43,666 nt of DNA from Phoronis australis (Eukaryota; Phoronida; Phoronidae). Shown here piece by piece: positions 22,988-34,378 of this stretch. The notes under the pieces were generated by a model. The model ran no database searches, was not told the origin of the DNA, and saw only the letters and a list, made by a program, of their open reading frames with translations. The stretch is taken from NCBI GenBank assembly GCA_002633005.1, contig NMRA01000237.1, positions 576,559 to 620,224 of the forward strand, written 5' to 3'. Every line of letters starts with the position of its first letter. Position 1 is the stretch's first letter. The position numbers and the translations under genes are program-made.

Positions 22988-23124
22988 GTCGGTGGGCCAG
23001 ATCTCGTAGCGTTCATCCTTGTGAGTACTTTGGGGGGGGCAACCTAGTTTTTTCTATGTGGCTAGATAATATACCTATAAATCAAATTCCAAAAAGTTCC
23101 CACGTCTACACTTGCACATTTTTG
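22988..23124 (+). repeat. Left terminal inverted repeat of the 3.16-kb element
   Basis: It pairs with 26003-26149. The outermost 15 bases are identical and the inner part is imperfect. Confidence 0.85.
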
Positions 23125-23198
23125 TAAAAAAAGGTGTTTTTGTTGCACAAAATATGATGCACATTCCTGCCACTTGATGGCGCTTTTCTATTGAATTG

Positions 23199-23247
23199 AC
23201 CAATCAGAGAGCCAGATTTTATTGTTGTGCTTAGTTACTTCAATATG
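23199..23247 (+). promoter_or_regulatory. Candidate promoter of the element's gene: CCAAT box and YY1-like start
   Basis: GACCAATCAGAGAG holds a CCAAT box (23210-23214). About 30 bases later CAATATGGCTGC (from 23241) resembles a YY1 site overlapping the first ATG, an arrangement known in some animal transposon and gene promoters. Functional use is inferred only from these motifs. Confidence 0.4.
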
Positions 23248-25417
23248 GCTGCTCCCATGGAGTGTGATGCCTGTATAATTCAAGGTTTATCAAACAGCAC
23301 AAAATTGTGATGTCAGAGCCTAAAGAAGCTTAAGAAAGCTTCCTGACGAAATCTGATTGACTGTGGAACTCTGTAGATCAGTAGATCAAAAAGCAGAAGA
23401 GGTGTCACAAACGTTTGTGCAGAAAACAGCTGCATGTCCTGGTAGCCTACACAGTATACTGCTGAGTGCTGTAGACTAGAAGACCAAGTGTCAGACCAAA
23501 AAATTGAAAGGACATAGAACGGCATAGCAACGTTTCAAGGCACCAACAGTAGTACTAAAGCTGAAGTTGCTGAAAGTGATGCAGATGTTATCCAAGATTT
23601 CCCAAGAAAATCAATTATACTTCCAAAATCTGAAACACCCAATTAACCTGAACAAGATAGGAACATTCTGAAACATGAGTGCATCATTTGTTAGCAGGAA
23701 AAGTACATTATGGGCCACATTTCAAGAAAGAGAAAGAAGTATAGCTTTCAAAAACAGGTACGTGTTTTTTAAAAATACATCTTGGTGTTTTCCATGTGTG
23801 TTTCAGTATTATCACCAGTTGTTTTTTAACTTGTTCAGCCCCTTGGCTGCCTAGGCCTTAGACAATACTGCTGACCCAGTAGAGACGATGATCATACCAT
23901 AGGTACTTCATATGCCGGATACTTTTCGGCAAATTATGTTCCTATAAGTTTAGAAGTACCGCGTAGAGAGATGCCTCTGAGGAGGTCGTTAATGTTTTCA
24001 TTTGTTCCCAGTTTAAACAAATACTCCTGCAATCCTGTTTTTCGAACACTCCATTCAGTTGCCACATCGACACTGCTTGCGCTAAGGGATAATCCTATGG
24101 CGTTATACTGTGGGTGTGATTTTAAAGCACTTTAAGTCAAAAATTTTTGAGAAGGTTAAATGGAGTAGATAGTTGCAAACAACATGCCCAAGTGGCCGTC
24201 ATCCCCTGCCGTAGTCTCAATTTTTTGTAAACATTAATTACTTAGGTAGCAGCTGCAATGATAATTAAATTAAAGTGCCTAAGTGGCCATCGTCGCCGTC
24301 GAAATTTGAGGACGATGGAAGCCACTGTCCATTTCGTCAAACGTCGATTACCTTAAGTGTAAATCGATTGACTATGGTTTGAGCATCTGATTTAAAAAAA
24401 ATAAATTTCAATCACTGCACAGGTATATCAGCTGATTTATTTTCAGCTGCATCTACTGATCTAATTATTAGACGATCAACATTATTAGGCTACAGATCAA
24501 ACGGCATGTAAATTTGTTAGGCTGGTGGTGGATCAGCTCCTGATACGTCCGTCTGAAAAAGTTGCATGCCAACTCACTCATAGTTGAATGTTAAATTAGT
24601 GTTAACAGTTCGGGTTTTTTTCAGTTGGACTTGTATCGCAAGCAACAGCTCAGTCCAGAGCCCTGAATATGCAAATGAAATTCAAAGATAAAGACCTTGT
24701 GTCTTAGAAGCCAAGTACCACAGATCATCATGCTGTAAAAAAGAGAAAGACAAAGATTGTGGAGAGTGACGAATCCCCAGTTTTCAGAGATGTTTTTCTA
24801 CAGTTTTGTTTGGAGTTCATTGAATCAAAGCTTCTAGCACATGGAGATGTCATTTGCCTTTCAAAAATAAAGCAAGACTTTGAAGCTGTTCTTCAGAAAG
24901 CTGGTGTGCATGAAGTTATTTGGACAGGCAATCTTAAGAAATATTGTTGAAGCTACTCACTGTTGTAGTTTGTGCCTGACTAAGAGATACGAAAGTGAAT
25001 TGAGGCTAGTGTTCAATAATTCACTTGCTGACTCTAATTAACACAGCCCATTGTAACATATTTTGAATCAAACGTTTGCCCAAATAGTGCCCGCCTCCAA
25101 ACAAGGACTTAGTGTTTGACCCTTCATTGCCTGCGGGCTAATCACCAGTGTGCAGTGCTGTACCCTCTCTAATCGACCATAGTTGGCTCCTTGGCGGTGG
25201 AGCTTTGCAGTTAATATGTATGGCAATGACCGCATCTCCATTGACAGTACTAAACGATGAACGCTGCAAGTGCAAAAAGAACATGTGTGCTGGGAAACTG
25301 AGTTTGTGCTGCAATGCTGGGTCAAACTGTACAGAAATGTGCAGCTGTGACAACTGTAGTAACATCAGCAACACTGACTGCATAACATTGGATAGTTCTT
25401 TGACAGGCCAACCCTAA
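23245..25417 (+). pseudogene. Decayed gene of an uncharacterised Cys-rich protein family, carried by the 3.16-kb element
   Basis: Coding-like segments lie in order but with several stops. The first exon may begin MAAPMECDACII at 23245 and reaches KHECIIC (CIIC 23679-23690), followed after a stop by QEKYIMG. It ends at 23757 before GTACGTG. Later, 24625-24945 encodes a helical segment (VFRDVFLQFCLEFIESKLL, IKQDFEAVLQKAG). It continues in a shifted frame (CSLCLTKRYESELRLVFNN). Near the end lies a Cys-dense tail: ERCKCKKNMC, CCNAGSNC and TEMCSCDNC, ending at 25417. I recognise the order (CxxC with KYxxG near the N-terminus, a helical middle, a C-terminal Cys-rich tail) as that of a large unnamed protein family of marine invertebrates; function is unknown. 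Much of the middle appears deleted. It cannot make a full protein as it stands. Confidence 0.6.
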
Positions 25418-26002
25418 ATAGACCTCCAACCCCGTTATTTCCTTTTTTGTATTAAAAAGTTAATTTTATTTGTTGATTAAGTCATAGAAAGTACATACTT
25501 TGATCATTGTCATGTATTTGTCTCATACTGCTTAATAAACGCTGTCAGAATAATCTATTTTAATACAGTCTTTGTGCACATTCACAGAGATCATTCAACT
25601 ATATTGTTTTTGTACTATAACATATTTCTGGTGTATTATGCAAACAAGCTGTATTTTACACCATTAGTCAATGTTTTAGTCATTGAGGCACAAATTTTGC
25701 CCAGTCTCAAGTGTTTTGTGTTATTTTTGTTGCCTGACAATGCCAGAATAACTTCCTAGAAACATTCAGACTTAGTTTGTATTTTTGCCACTAGGTGTCT
25801 CTTTACGTTTTTTAAATTTCACTGTTTACAATTAATTTACAATAGTAAAACATGTAATGTGAGTGTAATATTGTTCAATACAATGGCACTGATGGGACCA
25901 TATTACTTGTTTTACAAAAAAGTCACCAAAACTGTTGTTTTTACAAATATAAGTTTACTAAGCTCTTTGGTGATTATTAGGTAACTTCAAACTCAAATTT
26001 CT

Positions 26003-26149
26003 CAAAAATGTGCAACTTTATATGTGGGAACTTTTTAGATTTTGAAAACACTCTAATAAATGAATTAAAAAACACCAAAATAAAATTGCCCCCCTAAAGT
26101 ACTCACAAAAACCATTTTCTAGAGGCCCTACAAAATCTGGCCCACCGAC
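26003..26149 (-). repeat. Right terminal inverted repeat of the 3.16-kb element
   Basis: It pairs with 22988-23124. The GGGGGGCAA block and the AAAAAGTTCCCAC block occur in the same order as at the left end. Confidence 0.85.
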
Positions 26150-26151
26150 TA

Positions 26152-26923
26152 AAGGATTTCATCGCGTTTATTCCCCTTTGTTTATTCAGCGATGTTATAT
26201 TTTCTCATCACGATATCTCCTCTTTTACTTATGCCATTTTCTCAAACTATATCTGAAAACTGAGCCCTTAACTTAATGAAAACAGAAAAACGACCAAGTC
26301 CTTAAATTACAGATGTTACATAAAAATTTTCCTGTTTATTTTTATTAAAGTTTCAATAGAGTTTCTTATCAAAGGTAAAGTTTGACTTAGCAATGGAGAT
26401 GAAACAGCAGAAAAGGGCAATCAATGTTTACACAAAGTCCGCAAATACTCAGATAACAGCATGATTGCTCACAAAAGCAACCAGGAAATACAGGGTGGTT
26501 TGTTGAGTACATGAGTAATATTTTTAGTTCTATCCTCGAAAACTAGGAGCAGTAGAATTGAAATTTGTCGAACTGAAAAGTAAGATTATTTTTTTATCCT
26601 TCATTTCAGGTTAACTTGTGTTACTTATGTTGCTATGCGCAAATTGAAGGTGTCCCATTCCCAAAGATACTCTGAAATATGAATATCAGAAATTTGTTCT
26701 ACTGGGAACAAAGTATGTTTTTGTACTCCAGAAAAGCACAGAATTTAAGAGAAGTGGAAGAGTTATTGCAGAGAAGCAACGAATGGAGTTTTTTCAGATT
26801 GACTCTTGTACAGACTTCGCATGTTGAACAGAAAGAGCAAACGTTCTTCAATGATCACATCATTTCATTCAAAAACATAGAAACAGTTCCTTGCATTTTT
26901 CTTCGCCTTCCTTGGCACAATCA
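26152..26923. other. Intronic sequence, nothing recognised
   Basis: AT-rich sequence. The plus frame at 26679-26933 overlaps the candidate Cys-rich exon on the other strand and has no domain. Confidence 0.4.
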
Positions 26924-27117
26924 GCTTTGCTGAAAGCTTGACATCTGCGCGGTTGCCACACACAAGTGGTTGCGTTTGGCGTCAAAACAGTTTTGTTCTC
27001 TGCAGAGTCTACTGTAGCACTTTTTCTCATTTCTACACATTGTAAAACTACAGGTTCCATTTTGCGCGCTGAAAGTCCCCCGTTTCTCCGGTAATGTCCC
27101 TTTAAAAATACTCTTTC
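26924..27117 (-). CDS. Candidate Cys-rich exon of the kringle gene (uncertain)
   Basis: On the minus strand an acceptor-like TATAG at 27118-27122 opens a phase-1 frame (G/GA split), the phase left by the signal-peptide exon. The peptide contains NGTCSFTMCRNEKKC, SRLCREQNCF and NHLCVATAQ, that is, seven cysteines in about 40 residues plus an N-glycosylation site. It ends at a TGA (26921-26923), and the only phase-1 donor before it is weak (near TTGT/GTGTGG). I do not recognise the domain. It could be an extra extracellular module, a remnant, or chance. Confidence 0.22.
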
Positions 27118-29388
27118 CTATACATTCACCAATTTAGAACACAAGATGTCGCTAAAATAAAATATTTCGTAACTTTCAGCCATTTTTGTGCTAAGCCTTA
27201 ATTTACTATTTATTTTGATAAAACCGTATTACACATGGCGATAGTGAGAACCCACAATAATGCATGAATCACCTGTCACTACGGTGGCTATTTTAAATGG
27301 AAATGCGACAACAAGCAAATTAAACTTAAAATCATATTAAATTCAATTAAAGCCTATCTTAAACGGTAACACCAGTAAATTTGGTTTCTATGGTATGTTA
27401 AGAGCATCGCTTTGAGCCCACTAGTGCCATAAATTGTCAAATAAGGGAACTGTTAGGCGTATTGGCTTGCTTTTGCCTAAGTCACCGCGAGAATCACCTT
27501 CTACTTCAAACAGCTGCGAATAACACCCGCACACAATGGTGTCCTATTCAGACCCCCTGTTATCGGTCTTTTGTTGTTTTGCCGGTGATCTCGCGGTGAC
27601 ACAATCGATATGGCTTCGCCTATCATTTGACGGGACTACATTTGCGTGATTAAACTCACGTTTTCTTATTTTGCTAAGTCTGCTAGGACTACCTGGTTAG
27701 CCCAATCTAAAATAACAAAATTCAGTTGAAATTAGGCTCTACAGTAATAGTGTGCGGATTAGCTGGAGAGCCGCCTATGGGCTATTCGTGAAAAAACAGT
27801 CAAAGGTCACGTGACTACTTAGGCTTGGAAAACTTGTCACTATGAAAAATGGCGAAGAAAACACAGTAGAAGCAAAGACGTTAACAAGACTAATCTCATT
27901 GGCCGTCGCCATTATTGTATTGTGTCATGGACCGTAGCGACATCTAGCGGGTGTGGGCTACGACGAAGAACCCGAGACGTCGCCTACTATAGCCGATTTT
28001 GTTTTGTCAAATTCAAAATTGTGAAGTGTTTTTGTTCAAAACATTGAGAATGTAAAATATGAGAGGTGTATAGGAAAAAAAACAGACAAAATATAGAGTA
28101 AATCAAGAAAAAATTCGGGCAGGGAAGCTAATGTTAATTACGGGAAATACATCATAAGCAAGAGGATGACTCAGTAATCAGTAGTGATCAGGTGACAGTA
28201 AACGATTGGCGAATGGGCAGATACAGAGCCCGCAGGATTTTGTCTAGGGGAGTCAGGGAAGAAATAAACATAAGACAGGTCTTCTGAAGGTAACAGGAAA
28301 AATGCTACATTTTCTTTCAACATAGGCCTAGGAAGCAGAGAGAGGGTAGGCGCCCCTCAAACAAAAGGTTGGAGGTGGAGAATGTTTTCCGCCCCCCAAT
28401 ATTTCAGGTGTTAATAAGTATCAATTAATTCACAATTAATTTGTTAAACCTTTCAACACAAAACTTTGTTTTAAAAATTGCACAATTAACAGACTCCTGT
28501 ACCCCCAAAAACCATCAAGTGTTTCCTACGCCAATGTCCAAAAACTGCCCTCTTACGGCATCCGAACAGGGCTCCAGATCTTTGTTTATTAAATTCACAC
28601 CTTACGACATTCTAAATTAAAGCAGGGAGGACGGGGGGGGGGGGGGGTTGTGCCCGGTTGCAAGAAACAGTCCCAAATAGCGACTCATCTGAGTTACCTA
28701 AATCTTTTGCGTATTTGTTTCGTTCCTCTCTCACATATGCTATATTTCCCTATCATTTGATCTTTGCTATGATCAAGGCTCCGCCTTCCACCATTTTAGT
28801 TGGAGTTGTGTTGAATAATACGACAGATCTAACTTGCGTTAAAATTCGTCTAACTAAAATGGAGGTGACAGAGTGTGTAGGACTTTACCGATAAACCTTT
28901 GGATTTCGGCAATTATCTACAAGGTATAACTCAGTAAAAGAATATATTTTAGGAAAGTAGAAAGCGTTTAAAGTTCTATTTTGACACCAATCTGTCATCA
29001 GATGGGTCACGTGAGTATGTCGTTTTAGTAACATGTAGCGAAAAAAGGTACATTCTTAGCAAAACAAAGCTAAATACATGACCTAACTATGTTTTATACA
29101 CTGTAAATGTTGAAGATGAACTCTCAATACCGCTGTTACAATAAGTTAAACGGTCATTTTCGATTTCGTTTTATGTAACTTGATTTTTTCAAAAAATCAT
29201 AAAGACTTATTTTTGATAGCCTCTCATGCAAAGGTAGAAAATTTTAAAACAATTCGTGCAGCGTTTTCGAGAACAGAGCATAAAGAATAGTATATGAAAG
29301 TTACAAATGAATACGATCAGCCATATCGGAGATATGACAGTCCGAATTTAACCAAATTTGAACTATTTTCTGGAATCCTACCTACATA
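27118..29388. other. Intronic sequence with a G-run
   Basis: There is no recognised gene. A run of about 16 G lies near 28632-28648, and C/G-rich patches near 28340-28400 may be MITE remains. AT-rich otherwise. Confidence 0.45.
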
Positions 29389-29715
29389 CCGGGATTTTCC
29401 GTAGATAAGCACAGGCGATGGAACGCCCATAGGCGTTTATTCGGAAAATAATGCCGAATAAACGCCCATGGGCGTTTATTTGTTGTTTCAACTTCTGGTG
29501 TCAAGTGCACAGATAGTGGGGCGTTTATTCGAAAATTTCCTCTTAAAAGCCCACTCAACATCAACTCTTTATAACAAATTCAGTTTTGTGGGGGCATTTA
29601 TCATTTTTAAAAACGCATTTATAAGCGCTCGGAGTTTATTTGGTGTTACTAAAACGCCTGAAAAATTTTCATTTTCCGAATACACGCGCATGGGTGTATC
29701 TATGTAAAATCCCGG
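29389..29715. mobile_element. 327-bp MITE with CCGGGATTTT ends and TA target site
   Basis: The left end TA-CCGGGATTTTCCGTAGATA and the right end (reverse complement TA-CCGGGATTTTACATAGATA) match with about three differences over the first 21 bases. TA lies outside both ends (29387-29388 and 29716-29717). A TA duplication and short terminal repeats fit a Tc1/mariner-type non-autonomous element. The interior has repeated (A)ACGCCCAT(A/G)GGCGTTTATT palindromes. A diverged partial copy is at 16240-16400. It lies in the kringle-gene intron, about 0.3 kb from the first exon. Confidence 0.8.
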
Positions 29716-29717
29716 TA

Positions 29718-30014
29718 ACCAAACACATCTTTCTGATACAGTGTACCATTATTTAACCATTCATTGTGCTACTTCGCTTTTTCGACTAATGTTTTTTTTC
29801 TTAAAACCATGGGTCTCTCACCGTAGAACGCAATCTCTCAGATACTTAAATTTTCTATTATTCCTTGTTGATAAAATACCTATGAATTATGTTCATTTTG
29901 TCGAGTTTTGGAAATAAGAGCATAAACAAAGGTAACACCATGGCGAAGAGTTGTGCTCTCTCAGAGGTTTCAGGAGCGTTAGTTATTTTTCTGCAAAGAT
30001 AACATACAACTCAC
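29718..30014. other. Start of intron 1 of the kringle gene
   Basis: AT-rich, with no feature other than the strong donor GTGAGT at 30009-30014 (minus strand). Confidence 0.5.
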
Positions 30015-30096
30015 CGGTGCAAGAGGCAAATCCTAGTAAAATACACCAAAGTGTGAACAGGTGAGATAACGATGAATGCAACAACTTTTTCTCCAT
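30015..30096 (-). CDS. Kringle-gene exon 1: start codon and signal peptide
   Basis: On the minus strand an ATG at 30094-30096 begins MEKKLLHSSLSHLFTLWC, followed by ILLGFASCT and a split codon before the donor GTGAGT. This is a classic secretory signal: a short basic N-terminus (EKK), a hydrophobic core of about 12 residues (LFTLWCILLGFA) and a small-residue cleavage region (ASC). The 82-nt coding part ends in phase 1, which matches the phase-1 acceptors of all downstream kringle and PAN exons. The product is therefore secreted or an extracellular membrane-anchored protein. The exon is about 9 kb from the first kringle exon. The link is inferred from strand, phase and the split glycine codon, and an intervening exon is possible. 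No TATA box is obvious upstream. Confidence 0.75.
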
Positions 30097-32081
30097 AGTT
30101 TCGCGCGAATCCCGGCTAAAATAATAGCTCTAAACACGTATAGCGTATTTTAAGTCATCGTGGTTTCGATCGATACATGTTTGTTGTATGGTACGTGGAT
30201 GACTGCGAACCGTCGCTGGCTTTTGTGAACAATTGAATTAGCCAAGTCCAATGCAAAAAGTAAGAAATGAAAATTAACTGGAACAGAACGAAGGTCTTAT
30301 TCTGGTTCTGCAGCAGTTTTGAAATTGATGTTGAGCCGTCCCTTGTGTTTTACTTGTCGTGTAACGTGAATAACAAGTAGCCACATACACCAGTGCCTTG
30401 TGTTCGAAGAATAACTTTGACAAACTCAATTTTACAGCCGCAAAAACGTGTTCTGGTGGTGTGAAAAACAGCATTCTTCACTTGTGTATTTGGTCCTCTT
30501 TAGCGTTCTTGCCTTTTATTTGCATTGAGATTGGTTACAATAAAACGCCCGGTTAGACAGGTTTTATACCGAAGCTACGAAACTACGCCAAAGTAAAACG
30601 CAAAAGCCAAAATCACCGAAAACACGTCGGGTATTTTCGTAGTAACAAATTATTCCTCAGAGGTGTTTCATGTCTGGCCATGTGCGAATTTCAATCATAA
30701 CAGTAAGTAATGTGATTCGCAAAATAAAGAATGTTGTCGAATGCGCCGTCACATCCTCGCAACAATTGTGTTAACGACACTTAATTAAGCAGACAGACTA
30801 AGGATCATGAGCATGACGTCACGTACTGAGACTTTTGGGACCTGAAGGGATGAAGCCATGATTTAAATCATCTCTTGAACAAATCCTTCTGCTGAAATGG
30901 TTGAATTTCACACATGCGCAGATATGAAACACCTCATACGGATGAGTTGAGGTAACGGAAATGCACGAGTTGCCCCGGATGAGCCAAAACCCCGCGCAGC
31001 TACCTACTTGGAAATTTCTGTGAGAGAAGGCGATGATCAACAAAAGATATTTCAACAACTACAGGAGTTGGGAGAATCAGTTACTGTTTACAAGGAAATC
31101 GTTGTCGTTATTGTATGTGCGTGCGTGTGTGTGTGTGCGTGTGCGTGTGTGTGTGTTTGTGCGTGTGATGGCAACATATCTAAAAACAACGTCGAGATGT
31201 TTTATTTTTCGGAAACACACGTGTAATCATAAACGAGACAACACCGTTGCCGATGATGTTTATTGTCATATTTCATAATATGCAGACAAAATTGATCACA
31301 ACAGGTTACCGTTAGATCTATTTATGTCTTACGCTTTTCAGTAATTTTTCACTCAAACATTATCGCCTGTTCCTGGCAATAATTATCGCTTCGCAAACTA
31401 CACAGAATCACAAACCTTGCAGGATTTATTGTACACCAGCTTTTTACATTCCACACGTGTTGGCTACCACTTGGTAGATTTGTCAAACAGATTCTATTTT
31501 ATCCCTAACGCGTTGAATAAGTTGAGTGCAATACGGTCATGTAATATTTTTTCCATAGCGCACTCCCGGGACTACTCTTACAGTGTCCTCTGACATGAAA
31601 ACAGGTAGGTCAATGTCGATCCGACGTCATTAGCCTGCTCGATCATCAAACTTTCCCAAAATTTTTTAAACTAACAAAGTTGCAGCAGCATATAATGATA
31701 CTCAATATGCAATCAGGCCCCAAGCATATCATCTGGTGCAAAACTGTTAATTACATAATACTTCAGTTTTATATGCTAAATATATGATCTGCAACTCAAG
31801 CACCGATTCCTAGGCAATTACAATGTTAAACACTGTTGTCATTTAATTATTTTCAGTAAATGTTACAACTTCAGTGCACAGTTACCGTTGTTTTCATCTT
31901 TGGTATCTCTTTTCAAGTAATTTATCGTTACATTTAATACTGCTTTCTTTAACTAGAGTAAACTTGTAACACAACGCGCAAGTTGCTTGTGATCCGCCAC
32001 GTGAACAATCTGGATGAAGTATTTTAAGGCTGTGTCGAAAAACTAAAAGAAACTAAGATATCGAAGCTCATGAGATAAGCA
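30097..32081. other. Upstream region of the kringle gene; no gene recognised
   Basis: It holds the presumed promoter side of the kringle gene (right of 30096) and a GT microsatellite. The remainder shows no coding domain or known element. Confidence 0.45.
31114..31168 (+). repeat. TG/CG microsatellite
   Basis: About 55 bases of alternating TG interrupted by GCG and TTT units. Confidence 0.9.
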
Positions 32082-32208
32082 CAAAATGTACCTCGAGGGT
32101 CGTAGATGAAATAATATCGGTTTCCACTCGACCTTCAGTGCCTGTCGATACACGGAATGATGTCTGGTGGGATATTATTTCATCTGCGCCATTCTCGATA
32201 CCTTTTAT
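32082..32208. mobile_element. Short palindromic (foldback) element
   Basis: The left arm from 32088 (GTACCTCGAGGGTCGTAGATG followed by AAATAATATC) is nearly the reverse complement of the right arm ending GATACC near 32202 (GATATTATTTCATCTGCGCC and ATTCTCGATACC). The arms of about 35-40 bases enclose a core of about 50 bases. The right half recurs at 1019-1086. Size and structure suggest a small MITE; no target duplication was resolved. Confidence 0.6.
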
Positions 32209-32585
32209 GTATGTATTCACGTAGTTTCGTAGTTCCAAATCTGCCACTAAAATCCACAGGCAATTCTCTTTCATTAAATGCCATATATGCGTGCTCCGCG
32301 ACCTAATTTCAAATGCAAAATTGGTCCATATTCAGTCCAGGTCAATGAGACTCACGCGGGATGCCCGTTCCGTAGTTGGAAGTCTTCACGACATATCGTC
32401 ATGTATTCCAAGCGAAGCACGTGATCACGCTATCTTAAGTCGCGAGATTCTTGCATCAATGGAACGCAGCCCGGGTTTCTGGCGCAGTCAAGATGGTGTC
32501 TGGATACTGACGTAATGTGCAGTTGGTTTATCAACAAAATATGTGCCACCTGATCAGGAGTCTGTTTTACCTTAGACAGAAATAA

Positions 32586-32645
32586 GGGCTCACTTAAAAC
32601 CAATCGGGTTCACTTAAAGCCAATCGGGCTCACTTAAAACCAAAA
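32586..32645 (+). repeat. 20-bp tandem repeat, three copies
   Basis: The unit GGGCTCACTTAAAACCAATC is repeated three times head to tail, with a T for C and a G for A in copy two and an AAAA end in copy three. Confidence 0.9.
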
Positions 32646-34308
32646 TGTCTTAGCACCGTTTCGTAAATTTCATAAGAACCAAATTAAGACAGAAATCGGT
32701 CTAAGCTAAGAGAGAAAGTTTGCCTGCTACGGAGTAGGCTTAAAATTTCACTTTTGGTCTAAATGACCAAAATTTACAATTATCATAATTGTAAAATGTT
32801 GAAGAACAAATTTCGATTAATTTTTTTTCCAATATAATCTAAGAAAATGCGGCGAACGGGCTGTCGCCCTTTAGCTCGAGTCACTATTCGTATTCTGAAG
32901 TCCCTTGTGACGTCTACTAGTACTTTGAGCTATTTTGTGGCTAGTCCTTGATAGGCAAATGCCCATGCGGGTTCTCTGGAGATCTCGTGGTTTGAATCAA
33001 TCTTTGATCGGAGTTTGTGAAGTGTGGCTGTATCGTTGGTATACATATAATCTATGAACAAACTGCAGTGGCTGGTCTTATTATCTACTGGTGAATCGCA
33101 AACCCGTGACAAACATTATAGAAAATCTCACGAAAAACCTGCAAAATCTATCAAAAATTCATAAAAGCATTCAACTAATGTGCTCTTTCCTCAATTTTTG
33201 TCATTCATATTCACCCTATGTTATTTTATTAATAAACCAGCTTTCATTTTGGGTATATATTTTTAGTTACGTTAAAACGTCTGCAAAGCTTGACGAGTAC
33301 AAAAACTTGATTTTGGCCAAATATTTACGGGGACTTAGGTCTTTGTGTTATTTTATTTCCGAAAGCTTGTGTTCAAATTGTCCTTATAAACACCACTTTG
33401 GTATTTATTTGAACTTCAAAAAACATTTATCGATCAAACTATTACGACTTTCGATTCTTGTTCAGCTTTAAAGTGTATGCTTATTGATGCAAACACGACT
33501 AAATGTTATTCGGACACAAAGCGCATTGTTGTAGCATGGATTTTAATTAACCAATGGTTGTACAGGGTAAGCAAACAAAGTTTTTGTATTTTCGCGTCTG
33601 TCTCTGTAGCAGGAAGTGTTGGTTAAAGCATAGTCGCCATGTTTTACTTAGGACGACTTTGTTTATATTTGTCTACTATCTATATTATAGCCTAGTCACT
33701 TGTACAGAACAACCCATGCACCTATCAATGTTGCAACTGAAAATTCAATAATAACAACTTTCATTGTTTGTTTGCCTAGTTTTCTTGAATTTTTTATTTT
33801 TTCGACACGTGCACGTTTAGTGTGCCTCAGCGGTTGCAGTAAAACAAATTCTTTATTTCGGACTCATCTCCAGATTGTTGAAGGCACAACATTACAGAGC
33901 CTCTAAATTCTGGTATCGATCCCCTGTATCCGGACCTGTCACAAAACTCACAATACAACTTGCATACCCGCGCTCCTAAACTCCGCAGCACTGACCAAAA
34001 TCGATACCCAGTCACTCTTTGCCCTTGCGACGTAGTGCGAGCCGATTCGACGGGATTAAACTATCCGGGGAATAAAACTGACTTAAAGTGAGCTGTCTCA
34101 AACATGCATATAAACTCAAGGTTTAAATTTATTACTTTCATATTTCATGAATCTCTCCTTCTTCATTACGAAGAACATTAGCAATTTTTCAGCGAATCAT
34201 TTGTCGTGTCAAATATGTATGCGTGCTGTTTGGGGCTTGACACTGACAGACTTTCCTTTCAAGGAGTAGAAGCCACAGACGACGCCGGGAAGAACGGGCT
34301 GTTCTAAA

Positions 34309-34378
34309 ACCCCCTCGACCCCCACACCCCTCGACCCACTCGACCCACGACCCCCTAGATCCACGACCCTCGACCCAG
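34309..34378 (+). repeat. CTCGACCC-type degenerate tandem repeat
   Basis: Repeated units of CTCGACCC and CCCACGACCC over about 70 bases, strongly C-rich on this strand. Confidence 0.75.

Larger units (their letters stand above)
22988..26149 (+). mobile_element. 3.16-kb DNA element with long terminal inverted repeats and flanking TA
   Basis: The left terminus GTCGGTGGGCCAGAT (22988) is the reverse complement of the right terminus ATCTGGCCCACCGAC (ending 26149). Similarity continues inward for about 140 bp on each side, including GTGAGTACTTT, a G6-8 run with CAA, AAAAAGTTCCCAC and TTGCACATTTTTG. TA flanks both ends (22986-22987 and 26150-26151) and fits a 2-bp target duplication, although the TA could instead be part of the repeat. 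The interior carries a decayed multi-exon gene in plus orientation. No standard transposase signature is recognised, so either the gene product is an unfamiliar transposase or the copy relied on another element. Confidence 0.85.

Noticed and set aside
26750-26920. Short PRKAKKNA-like stretch on the minus strand, reminiscent of a Maelstrom-type HMG start
   Set aside because: Only a handful of residues match before a stop and the following sequence does not continue the resemblance.
33091-33471. 126-codon plus-strand frame
   Set aside because: AT-driven Lys/Leu/Ser composition, non-ATG start and no recognisable motif.
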